This document shows, one piece after another, positions 22,544-32,809 of a DNA stretch of 64,000 nucleotides. The notes beneath the pieces are model-generated. The model made no database searches, was not told where the DNA came from, and worked only from the letters and a program-made list of their open reading frames with translations. This stretch comes from Castanea sativa. Taxonomy: Eukaryota; Streptophyta; Magnoliopsida; Fagales; Fagaceae. Each line of letters opens with the position of its first letter. Within the stretch, counting starts at the first letter, position 1. The translations under genes were made by a program, and so were the position numbers. Location: contig NC_134017.1 in assembly GCF_040712315.1 (NCBI RefSeq), forward strand, positions 14,600,001-14,664,000, read 5' to 3'.

Positions 22544-24744
22544 TCAGGCACTGGGGTCGTCCTGGGCAAGCTTGGTCGAGGCATCGTCTTCAATATTGAC
22601 ATATTCAGAACTAGTCTGAAGAAAAGAACTAGCAGCACCCCCTAATTGAAGGACGATAGAGCTGAAATCAACCTCTGGAAACTTCTCCTTCGCCTCCATG
22701 CGAAAATCTTCAAATCCAACTGCATAGTTGGCGTCCAAAAGGTCGATTAATTGCTTTGAGGCCTTAAATTCCTCCACAGCATCCTTCTTAGCCTTCTCAA
22801 GAGAGTTGCTTAACTCGTCGGTCTTCCTCTGAAAGTGATCAAGACGAGTGTCTTTCTCCACTATGTCAGCTTTTAGCTCCTCGACGAGGTTCAGCAAACT
22901 CTTGGCCTTGTCCTTAGCCTTAGCCGCTGTTTCAGCCCAACCTTTGCAGTCGTCCCTGACTTCCTGTATCCTCCTTTCCAATAAAAGCCTCGTTTTATCC
23001 AGCTCAGTAGCCTACCTGGATGCGGCTATGAACTTTGACATGGCCTGCACAAGCAATTACGAATTTTCATATTAAGCAAAGCAAATAAGCGTAATGACGA
23101 GGAAGATTAAAAAAAAAAAACGAGAAGAAGTTTATATCAATTACCTTGAAAAGGTCGTGGACACCTAAGTGTTCAAAATCTTTCAAGGACATGTTATAGC
23201 ACGCAGCCACGTCCTCGCCAGAAACTGCCTTTTCAAACCTTTCCCAAGCCAAGTCCTCACTCTCAAGGAGGTTTGACGCAACTTCAACAGGAGGTTGGGA
23301 CGAGATAGGAACACTAGTTTTAGACGGAGGAGGGTGGGTAGGCTTAGACGACTACACGTCAAGAATCTGAATGGACGACGATTGAGATGGAGGAGGAACA
23401 GGGACAGCAGGAGAGACAACCCCAGGCTTGGATGACCTCCTATGCTTCGCTCTCTGGCTGGGGAGGTTTTCAAGATTAATAGCCTTCGACAGGCTTCTCT
23501 TGTCACCAACAGCAAGACGAGCTCTAATTTCAGCGTCTTGCCTAGTGGGCTCGTCCACAACTCCCTTACCTTTGTTCTCTTTCATGGTAGCCATCCCTGC
23601 AAAAAATAGATGAATAAATCAACATATGTACCAATGAAAATATGATTAAGGTGATGACAAGACGAACAAAATCTCGAGGCAAGAACTTACGTCGACGAAT
23701 TGTGATTTCGTGAGCTAGGGCTTCTAGAGAGGGTTCTGGGCCAAGTCCCTAAGTCGCAAGACGTTGAAGGGTAACCAAAGAATGGAAGTCCCTCTCTGGG
23801 TGAAGACGAGTCTTTTGAACACATCCCAAGTAAAACTTGTTCAAAGACGGCCTTCTAACACCTGCAGTAAGGACGAGAAGCTTAGTTAGTGTAAAAAGAC
23901 ATGTGATAAGGGTAATGTTACAATGGTGATAAGCATACCTTCAGGACGAAGGTTCCCTAACTCTCCTGTATAAGGGGCAAATGGATCCCTGCCCACCTAT
24001 AGCGCGCCCCTTGAAAACCTAAGACGAAGAAAAACTCCATCTTCCAATTCCTATCCGATGTAACCAATGACTTTATAATCCTACAATCTTTTCTCCTGGC
24101 TGTAAACTGATAAAAGCCCCGGGATTGGCCAATTTCAGAGGGTTTGTAGCAGAAAGGAATTTGTCCACGGTAAGAGGACAATCCCCTTCAAAAACCTCTC
24201 TCCACAAAATTTGCATAGAAACGATTAGTCTCCATGCATTGGGATTAAGCTGACACAACGCTAAACCCAATCTAGTGAGCAACTCCCTAGCAAAGGCATT
24301 GAGAGGCAACCTAAGACCTCCTAGGAGATAGCCTTCATAAACTCCAATGCCAAAATGGGGTTGGCAACACCACTCGTCATGGACGGCCAACCTAGGGTTT
24401 AGCTTGTCTGGAATTTGATACCAACTCCTAAGAGAAGCTAATTTCCTCTCGTCTGTCTTAGCAAGAACCCCCACAGCACAACTGTATATGGTCTCAACCT
24501 CGTCCTTTTGAGTGGACGAGGGCGCACCGGAGGGACCAGCCCCAGACCCAGACGCCACTCTCGTCCTAAATTCCTCTTGGAAGACTTCTAGGGGAACCCC
24601 AAGAACCCCAGAAACATACTCGTCTGTGGTAATACCCCCACTACTACTGCTATCACTGCTAGAACCACTGTAACTAGTTGAATTGTGGTATCTGTCTATC
24701 TTCCTATCAACACTATTACTAGACGAAGAAAAAACTTCTGACAT
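22544..24744 (-). pseudogene. Antisense four-exon accessory gene of the Tat element (putative gypsy-type transposon family), decayed
   Basis: Predicted exons on the minus strand: 24744-23939, 23861-23691, 23596-23145, 23044-22544, with GT-AG boundaries (GAAG|GTATGC, TGCAG|GTGTTAG, CGAC|GTAAGT, TTTGCAG|GGATGG, TCAAG|GTAATT, GTGCAG|GCCATG). Exon 1: a Ser-rich acidic start, then about residues 104-215 with LPLNAFARELLTRLG and CQLNPNAWRLI, which resembles the 'putative gypsy type transposon' family found in plant retroelements. Exon 4 is a coiled coil (e.g. LLNLVEELKADIVEKDTRLD) with an acidic end. Breaks: a 1-base loss near 24135 (FCYKPSEIGQSRGFYQF is in another frame), a second shift near 24000, and in-frame TAGs at 23749-23751, 23352-23354 and 23012-23014. 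Its role in the element is unknown. Confidence 0.75.
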
Positions 24745-24905
24745 TGTGGAAATTCAAGGGAAACCTAAAGACGAGCGTAGAGAAAATACCTGGCTCTAGA
24801 CGAAGGAAAACTAGGGACGCTGGAATACTTCTAGATGAGTCGATGGACGAGAAATGTCAAACAAGAAAATTTGGAAAAATGGAAAAGGTATGGGAGGAAA
24901 TCCAC

Positions 24906-24913
24906 TATTTATA
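24906..24913 (-). promoter_or_regulatory. TATA box of the antisense gene
   Basis: Minus strand CCTATAAATAGTGG, a textbook plant TATA box, about 160 bp upstream of the ATG at 24744 and outside the 3' LTR. It suggests the antisense gene has its own promoter. Confidence 0.6.
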
Positions 24914-25123
24914 GGCGTTGAAAAATGAAACCTGGAACGAAGCACTCAATCAGGAAGAACCACGTGGCAACTTCCTCAAAAACTCAAATCCACACAACGG
25001 TTAACCCATATAATGATGACACGTGGCGCAATCTGGAGCCACTGGAACCCCATCATATAGATCGAGACACGTGGGGTGGCGTAATGAGACGTGTCCAAAA
25101 ACCAAAAGCTTTGGACGACCCTT

Positions 25124-25134
25124 GGACGAAGGGG
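25124..25134 (+). promoter_or_regulatory. Polypurine tract
   Basis: GGACGAAGGGG a few bases before the 3' LTR start (25139), the expected plus-strand DNA priming site. Confidence 0.6.
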
Positions 25135-25138
25135 CAAC

Positions 25139-25802
25139 TGATAGGGTACTAGTTTTTCCCATCTTGAAGCCGTCCATAGAGGTCGTCCATGACCCAACTA
25201 GTATTGCAAGCACCCCTGAAAACCTTACCTATAACTATCTCGTCCAAAGAGGAAGAGCCTAGGACGAGGTCCTCGTGACCAGGGAATGAGACGCTCGTCC
25301 AGGGTGTCGGCGAGCTCATCCTTAATAAATTCGTCCGTAGACGGAACGGCCCCTATTCATGAGCTAAATACACTCGACAAGGGGACACTAGGATGAGGGT
25401 ATCATACTTAGGAAAATCTCCGAGTATAATGTGACAATTCCTTATTTTACGCGTAACTTCCAGGTATCCGTTGTAGTACATAACTCCTGAATGGTTGTGG
25501 AAGTTATTTTTAAATCCTTACACCTCCTTGAATCTAGGGGAGGTTATAATTGCGATAACCGTCTATTAGAACACTATATAAACGCTTATTCAGACAAAGC
25601 AAATGTACGTTTTTTATTGCTCCCAAAAAAGTTGGAACTCGAAAAATATAGAGAGAGAAAACTAACTTTGCCATTGGAGGGTTCTTAGCCGGCAGCCCCG
25701 ATCACCTTTGATCGCTTTTCTTTCTTTTTTCAGGCCGTTGAGAGAGCAAGTGGTCCTTTCAAGTCTGAAGCATCTAGCCTACTAATTTTCTTTGCATCAT
25801 CA
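25139..25802 (+). repeat. 3' LTR of the Tat retrotransposon
   Basis: 664 bp, same length as the 5' LTR with no gaps, TATA box at 25575-25582, ends ATCATCA, followed by the target duplication GTTTC (25803-25807). Confidence 0.95.
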
Positions 25803-26169
25803 GTTTCAGCATTAACGTTTTTTGGAAAATGGTTAATTTTTCGAAGAACATTTTCTAGAAAACTATCTCATTTTCCAGTATTTGATAACGACCTTGAAAA
25901 TGAGCTTGAGAATGTATTTTGGTGTTTGGTATGCAATTTTTTAAAAATATTTCTTGTATAATTTAAAACATGTATATTATGTAAACTAACTAATGTAATC
26001 ATTATAAATAAAAAACCAAGAATGAATTTGGTTTTTATACTAAAATTTTGAAAATATACAATCAAAATTAATTAGTTATCAAATTTTTATGTTCTCTACC
26101 ACTCATCTTGTTCATATATATAGATAGTAACGTACTTACGTACGTACACACACACATATCAACCATTTG

Positions 26170-26228
<59 letters not shown>

Positions 26229-27001
26229 TTGACAGGGGAATATATTTTCAATAAGTATAAATAACAATAACTTTTAATTATCTACTCTTTTTGTTGGTAT
26301 ACTAATTGTTTATTATGATCAACTACAAGTATTCAATATTACTCTAAATTATGTATTTACATAATGTATTGCATAATATATCATCACTGCATAGTATCTG
26401 CCAACAAAAAAAGTTTTTACCAACAAATGCAATTCTCTTAAACAATTATCATTCATTATGTAACAATATTATTAGTCCACGGTAAATATTGTCCCATGTA
26501 AAAGCAATTTAGAGCAATATAGGTACTATGTTTAAAATTTTTATCTTTTACTTCATTCATTCTTTCTTCTTCTTTTTTATTGTTTTGCACTTTATGTATG
26601 AAAAAGAAGTAACTTCTATTTGGAGAAATAGTTAGAGAGAGAGATCTATGGGAAGAGGAGAGACCAGAGTTAGTGAGAGTGAGAGTGTGAGGAGAGAAAA
26701 AACAAAGGAAAGAGAGAAAAAGTGAGAAAACTTACTATGAGAGAGAGAAGACGCCAAAAAATTATGTTTCCCACAGCTATAGACGAAGATAATATTTATA
26801 GAAGATGCAACGTGTGAGAGAGAGATTGTTTTCCAAAATTTTTTTTGGAAAACAACTTATAGAAAATAAGCCTTATTTTTATTAAAGTTTTCCGTTGACC
26901 AAAGATAGTTTTCCATTGACCAGGTTTTTTTTGTGCTATCAAACACTGAAAAATGTGGAAAACTATCTTTACAGAAGGTTTTTCTGTGAAACAAACATAG
27001 C

Positions 27002-27341
27002 GTTATTGTAATTTGTTCCATATTCTTCTTGACCAGTCTTATTATAAGGGATTAAGGGTGCTCACAAATGCCCACGCTCTGATTTTAGTCTATACATCTA
27101 AGCATAACTTTTGGTATACAATTTATCAAGCTTGTGAATTGAAGGTTAAAAGCTAGACAAGTATAGGGAGAGATCATGTTGAGAGACTGCTAAGTTTGCA
27201 GCCTTTTTCATCTGAAAATATGTTTAGGGAACTTGGAAATTTATGGTAATATTTGCCAAGGGTGCAAAAGTCAATTTCTAGTGATATCAACCTTTCTCAT
27301 TGGTGCCAGGAAGTATAATAATCATCTTCTTTGAACTCCAA
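27002..27341 (+). other. End of the NEP1 leader intron and leader before the ATG
   Basis: AT-rich intronic sequence. CCTTTCTCATTGGTGCCAG|GAAG at 27309/27310 is a plausible acceptor, which leaves a 32-nt leader before ATGGTGAGG at 27342. Confidence 0.4.
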
Positions 27342-30300
27342 ATGGTGAGGGCGTATGCAATGAAAGGGAAGAAGCGAAAGAATAGGGAAGAGAGGCATGA
27401 CATAGAGCAAGATGCAAAGAGAGCCATTACAGAGAACACAAGTGATGGTGAGGAAGAAGGAAAAGAGGTGGAGAATGGACTTGAGGGTATTCCAGTTGTC
27501 CCAAGGGACCAGAATAATACTAACAAAGCCAGGGTCATCTTCATTCTGGAAAAGGCATCTTTGGAAGTTGCAAAAGTTGGAAAGGTCTGTTAATTATATT
27601 GGAACTTTTTTTTCATATGTATGTTGTAAAAGATGAAATTTTTTTGGTTTTGGTCTGTGTGAAGGGGTTGTTTTATGGGTTTTAGGCTTTCTGGTATGGT
27701 TGCAGTGCTTTCTTTAATAAATTTTTGTCAGAATATATACAAATTTTGATTTAGGTTCTCTGGGTTTTGGGTTTAACCTATGCTTTATGGCTTTTATTGG
27801 GATTTCTTTGGGATTGGTGTTTCATCGTTTCTTGCAATATTTTTTTTCTCTTTTTGTAACTAGTTTTATGCATACAGAGTTACCAACTTTTGAACTCAGA
27901 CGACCGTGCATATTTCTTAAAGAAATATAACAAAAATCCTGCTGATTACAGGCCTGACATTTTTCAACAGGTTAGTGGACTTTGCAATTATGGAGTTGAC
28001 ATTATGCCTCAATTATTGCTCTTGATATTTTGACTTTGGCGAACCATACATGATCTTAAGGCGTTGTTGTGTTCAGGCTCTCCTAACTATTTTGGATAGC
28101 CAACTTAATAAGAGTGGGATGGTGCAAGCCGTGTATGTGAAAACTGAGAAAGGTGTCCTTTCTGAAGTCAAACCATATACTCGTCTTCCAAGGACATTTA
28201 AGCATTTCTGTGGCCTTATGTGTAAGTTCAACAGTTCTCACCTAAACATCAAAAAGCATGCTGATATTGTCTGTGAGTGTGTTTGTTTTTTGGTTGGGAG
28301 CTCTATTTGATGTTTTAACTTCTTTTCTTCTCCTCTTGCTACCTGCACTGCAGCTGCTACAACAACTGAGTATTACTGCTGTTGGTAAGCGTGAGAAACT
28401 TTTGCGTGCTATCAAGAACCCTGTAAGCCGGTATCTACCTGTCAACTCTCGCAAAATAGGTGAGGTTAATGTTGTATGATTTTTCCTCTGTCATCTACTC
28501 TGTACTAGAAATGAGGTTAATATTTGCTTTGATACCAGGCTTATCACATAGTTCAGAAAAATTGGTTAATATAAACAACTATGTGGACTCTGCTGATAGT
28601 GATATTGACCTTGTTTTTGTGGTAAGCTCAAAATAATTTTAACACTGATACATATGTTATGTTACCAAAACTTGGAATTTTTTCCCTAATATCTGGGTTT
28701 TCTGGTTGGTGCAATGGCCCATGGTAAAATTGACAAGCAGGACACATACGATTTAATATCAAGTATGTTTTTTTCTACGTTGTTTGCTTATCCAAGTCCA
28801 AATAGTCACATCCTTTTTGTGTGCATGTCAGTGTGCTTTCTTCATGTTGGTGTGTATCTCTTCTTTCAGAAAATTTGAATTTGCCTTCACCACCACCACC
28901 ACCACCACCAACCCCCCCCCCCTCTTTCAAAATTCACCACCATCACAACAACCCAAATTTATTCCTAGAAATGGAGGATGTAGGTGGCTTTTGTTTCTGC
29001 TGACTACCGAAGACATACAGCTATCTATTTAGAGATTCGAATGCTTCTCAAAGAAACTCAGACTTGTCAATTGAGTTGTAGCTAATTTTCAAGCAGATGA
29101 TTTCATGTATTCTTTTCTCTTAGGTTTCAGCATTTGTTTCTGATTGAAGATATGAATATGCCTAAAATGTGCATTTCAATAAGTGTTTCCTACAGATAGA
29201 AATGCGGCTGATTTGTCCTTACTTCTTTGACATGAATCAGGTAGGGTAGTTTCCACCTGTTCTTGCCCACCTAATGCAGGATTATCAGCTGCATCATTTG
29301 TTGGGTACAGGAAAATTTACTGTTCTGTAAAGTTCAGTTATCTCTTTTGTCCATGAGTGAGCATTCAGTAGGTTCTCGTCTTTGCAAAACTGCCTTCTCG
29401 AAGTCTATCATAATTCATACATGAGATTTTCAAGTTTTCTTAAATTATAAAAGTGGAAAACCATGGAATTTTGATTAGTATTGAGTGAAATGGGGCAAGG
29501 ATGGCTCAATTTCAATTGCAGCCTGAATCTGAGTTGGTTGACCATGCATATATCATTCCTGCTTGAACCATGGTTACTAAGAACCCAGACTTACCACCGT
29601 AGAAAATTTGGGTTGAACGGTCAGGTTTTCCCATGCACATGCATAAGGCATGCACATGACTCACTATCTATGTTAGAAATCTATGTTCGTATTACTCGAT
29701 ACAATGTTAAAAATCAAATATCTTTTAACGCAGAATTAGGTGAGGTAGTAAATTTAGTCTTCATTGGTTGAACTCGATATAATACTGAGTTATAATGTCT
29801 GATGCCAAATTGAATCAAAAGGGCCTTTACAAGGAGGATTTTAAGGTCATTTGACATTTTTATAATTGTGTAATCTCAACTGTAATAATAAATTGTCATA
29901 TTGTTTACAGACTAGTAAAACTACATAGTGTTATTTATGACATTTCCAATCAAAATATATCTGTTTTGATTTTTTTTCTTTTGATGTTTTAATTGCATGC
30001 ATCAAGAAATACTCCTTTCTGTTTGCTCTTTAAAGTTTAGGAAAAAAGCTTGAGAGTTTGTCTTGGATATCAGAGAATACAGATAATCTGATTTATAATC
30101 ATTTTTGTTCCACATTGAGCATTCTGTGGGGTTGAAATTGTTCCATGGCTACCTTTTCTAACAATGCTTGAGAACTAATTTTTTCAGTTTTGAGGTTCAT
30201 GTTTCCTTTTTCTTACTGCTCTATTGAGGATAGTAAACCGTTGGGAAGCTTAGCATTATCCAATCATTTTATTTTTCCTTTGGAAACAGAGTCCAAGTAT

Positions 30301-30449
30301 ATCATTGATTCTTTTGGAACACAAACATTATATTTTCTGTTTGTAACTAACAAGCTCCAATTTTTTCAGTTTCCGATCTCCCTCTGAGCGCTGCATACTG
30401 CATTGGAAAGATTACCAATGCTTTCGAGACAAAGCATAACATCTTGTGA
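27342..30449 (+). CDS. NEP1: Ribosomal RNA small subunit methyltransferase NEP1 (EMG1), possibly splice-defective
   Basis: SPOUT-family enzyme that methylates N1 of a pseudouridine in 18S rRNA and helps assemble the 40S subunit in the nucleolus. Exons by homology: 27342-27584, 27878-27970, 28077-28221, 28349-28459, 28539-28621, 28705-28762, 30370-30449. Motifs: an N-terminal Lys/Glu-rich tail; [84 protein letters not shown]; a C-terminal NIL. All reading frames agree in phase and no stop occurs. Two acceptors are not AG: before exon 4 the bases are AC (28347-28348) and before exon 6 TG (28703-28704). Exons 6-7 are also diverged ([16 protein letters not shown]). A duplicate in decay is likely; a sequencing error or allele-specific defect is the alternative. 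The leader intron holds about 10 kb of transposons. Confidence 0.75.
28763..30369 (+). other. Last NEP1 intron
   Basis: About 1.6 kb bounded by CAA|GTATGT and TTTTTTCAG|TTTCC. It contains a (CAC)n/C-run tract at 28884-28925. Open frames inside it have no recognisable product. Confidence 0.5.
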
Positions 30450-31709
30450 ACCCTACTCACTCTTCTAATATTTGCCAACTATATGATAGTGTATTCTTCC
30501 AAGGAAAATACATTTATCAATCAGAGAAATATGCGACTAGTTCTCAGGATTTGTTAGTAGTTTCATAGTTGCAAGGGATAATAATTTTTTTTCCTTTTTA
30601 AATGAAATTTTGTTCTGCAAATAATGCATTTGCGCATATTAGTTGAGAAGTCAAGATAATTGAGGGGCAGTAATATGGAATACACTAGGCTGACTGGCCT
30701 TGATATCTAATGTGTTGAATCTAATGCTCTCAATCTATTAGAAGCATATATTATTTTGTTGTATCTACTTCGTATCTGAAAATCTGAATATATACTTTGA
30801 CCTTGGTTACTATCTCATTGAAATGTCCTTCCACTTTAGTCAAAAAAAAAAAAAAAAAGTCCTTCCACTTGATTGAATTAGTGTCCAATTACTCTTCAAA
30901 GTTTGCAAAGTAACAATTCTCCGTTGCTTGTACAAGATTGATTAATTCTATGCCTGGAGACTTTGTGATGCATAACCATAATCTTTTTACTTTATATCCT
31001 TCCATACTACTTTTCACATCTCACTTGAATCAAGTCATTTGAAAGTTGCCAACATCTGAATGCTTTACAAATAGTAATGTCCACTTGATAGTCATCTTAA
31101 TTTGATACCTTCTTTAATATCTATCAACCTATAGATTCTTCTAGACTTATCACATATATCGTAGCAACCCATCTTGCAGTCACTTGTCTACTATAAAATT
31201 GTCCTTGAACAAGTGTGTGAACATTATAAAATGTTTTCACTTGCAAAGAGCCTTAGGTAAATTCTTCACTTCTTTCAAAGGATAACCCTATTTAATTCTA
31301 TAAGATTGTACAGCCTCTTTAATTAAACTTTATATTATCATTGTAAAGCATGCCCAATTCAAACTGGAGATTTCTAATTTTTTCCCTAAACTCAATAAAT
31401 CTAGGTTGGTTATCATCTTCTGAATTGTGTAGGGCTCCAAGCAAATCTGCATCCTCATAATCAGAGCGCAAGATAATTCTGCCATGTGTATGTTTACCAA
31501 TGCATGTAAAAATTTGAAATTCAAAAAAAATTAAAATATAGCTGCGATAGAAGCAGAAACAAAGAAGTTATAAAACTACACCCATTCTCTTGTGGAGGAG
31601 TTAAATGGTTAGAAAAAAAATACCTGCTCATAAAATAAAAGGTAATTTTTCAAACCTCATATATATATATATATATATATATATAGTTGGGTTCAACTTA
31701 CACTTAGTG
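30450..31709. other. 3' flank of NEP1, intergenic
   Basis: AT-rich, (TA)n at 31663-31684, no gene seen. It holds the poly(A) insertion at 30825-30870 described separately. Confidence 0.5.
30825..30870 (+). repeat. Poly(A) insertion flanked by a 12-bp direct repeat
   Basis: GTCCTTCCACTT occurs at 30825-30836 and 30859-30870 with only TAGTC and a run of about 17 A between. A duplication flanking little more than an A tail is what an extremely 5'-truncated LINE-driven insertion leaves. Confidence 0.75.
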
Positions 31710-31909
31710 TGTGTTTGGATACCGCTAATTTTGCTGAAAACTGAAAACTTATTGTTGAAAATAAATAAAAAATAATTTTTGAGTTACTGTTCACTGCTAA
31801 AAATATTGTAGTTTTACCTTAATGCACTGTTCATGTCCCATGAACAATGCAAGATGCGCTAGTAAAAAAAAAAAGAGGCAAAAATGCAGACATGATCCAA
31901 ACGGACACA
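31710..31909 (+). mobile_element. MITE, about 200 bp
   Basis: Inverted ends TGTGTTTGGATACC (31710) and GATCCAAACGGACACA (to 31909), with TAGTG directly repeated on both sides (31705-31709 and 31910-31914). The interior has CTGAAAACTGAAAACTTATTG and CTGTTCATGTCCCATGAACA, typical of a common dicot MITE family. A reversed relative lies at 55050-55240. Confidence 0.65.
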
Positions 31910-32231
31910 TAGTGTAACTTTAAGAAATATTATACCATCTAATGTTTTTTTTAATTGGATGTAAATTTTGACAAATCCACTATTAGATTACATTATTTTC
32001 GTATATTCTCTATACTTAAGAAATTTCAAAGTGATTAAAGATTAATAGTCATGTCATTAATCAAGATTATTTTTATGAAAAGTATTTATAGATTAGATAG
32101 TTGAAATAGCAGTCCTGCTTGAGAGATGTGCAATGGTGATGATATGCAATGCAATGCAAAGCAGGTTAGGACAAATGAGAGTTGCAAAATGGGGTGCCTA
32201 CACAAGGAAACATAATGCATTTTATATTAGA

Positions 32232-32418
32232 TTAATATATAGGGTAAGATATTTTGTAAAAATTAAAAGTGTGGTTGGAATTGATTTTTAATGCTCCATA
32301 CAAATGGTTCATCCTTTATATGTCTTAATATATAAGGTAAGATATTTTGTAAAGATTAAAAGTGTGGTTGGAATTGATTTCTAATACTCCATACTAATAG
32401 TTCATCCTCTATACATCT
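32232..32418. repeat. Two-copy tandem repeat, unit 93 bp
   Basis: TTAATATATAGGGTAAGATATTTTG...TTCATCCTTTATATGTC (32232-32324) is followed by a roughly 90% identical copy (32325-32418). Confidence 0.85.
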
Positions 32419-32809
32419 TAAATAGCTTAAAGAGGAAGAAAATATAAGCAAATTCATAGTACCTACAAAACACTGTTTAAAGTTTAAACCATCATGATAG
32501 AAATAAATCATTTGAGAAAAGCAAAAAGAAGAAAAAAATTTGTACAATACAAAATGTAGATTATGTTTAATATATTTTGTACTTACAAACAAAAAATTAT
32601 TGTTCATTTCATTTGTCTTTTTCATCGATTTTATTTTTTAAAACTATGTATTTTTTGTTTTTGGATATTAAAGAGAGGAATTATACAATTTTTTTTTTTT
32701 TTTTTTGGTATTGAATCTTAGCTGCATTTTTTCAAGTCAAGGTTATTATTTTTGAACATAACATTTTCATGTTTTAAATATTAGGGAGAGAAAGTTTGGA
32801 TATAATTTA

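Larger units (their letters stand above)
16686..25802 (+). mobile_element. Tat-lineage Ty3/Gypsy LTR retrotransposon without visible integrase
   Basis: Two 664-bp LTRs (16686-17349 and 25139-25802), both TGATAGGGTACT...ATCA, flanked by the perfect 5-bp target duplication GTTTC (16681-16685 and 25803-25807). Order on the plus strand: LTR, primer-binding site, gag, protease, reverse transcriptase, RNase H, a second RNase H domain, non-coding tandem repeats, an antisense four-exon gene, polypurine tract, LTR. The dual RNase H and the DNGSS protease motif point to the Tat group. I see no integrase (no HHCC zinc finger, no DDE region), so the copy is probably non-autonomous. By eye the LTRs differ at about 29 of 664 positions, mostly transitions. 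It lies in the NEP1 leader intron. Confidence 0.93.
16672..27001. mobile_element. MULE-type non-autonomous element interrupted by an LTR retrotransposon
   Basis: Its left end GCTCTGTTTGTTTCA (16672-16686) matches the inverted right end (GCTATGTTTGTTTCA read backward from 27001). Near-identical 10-bp flanks, TTACTGTAAT (16662-16671) and TTATTGTAAT (27003-27012), look like a Mutator-type target duplication. The retrotransposon 16686-25802 plus one GTTTC copy interrupts it; without that it would be about 1.2 kb. The interior (25808-26990) is non-coding, repeats motifs such as TTTTCTAGAAAACTATCTCATTTTCC, and contains (TA)n at 26171-26224 and a GA-rich block at 26630-26760. A related truncated left end lies just outside at 16509-16655. 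Confidence 0.6.

Noticed and set aside
27287..27544. Minus-strand 85-codon frame
   Set aside because: Shadow of NEP1 exon 1, whose plus-strand frame matches a known protein.
28784..29032. Proline-rich frames at the (CAC)n tract
   Set aside because: Simple repeat inside a NEP1 intron.
29481..29771. 96-codon plus-strand frame in the last NEP1 intron
   Set aside because: No domain, no exon signals, between two recognised NEP1 exons.
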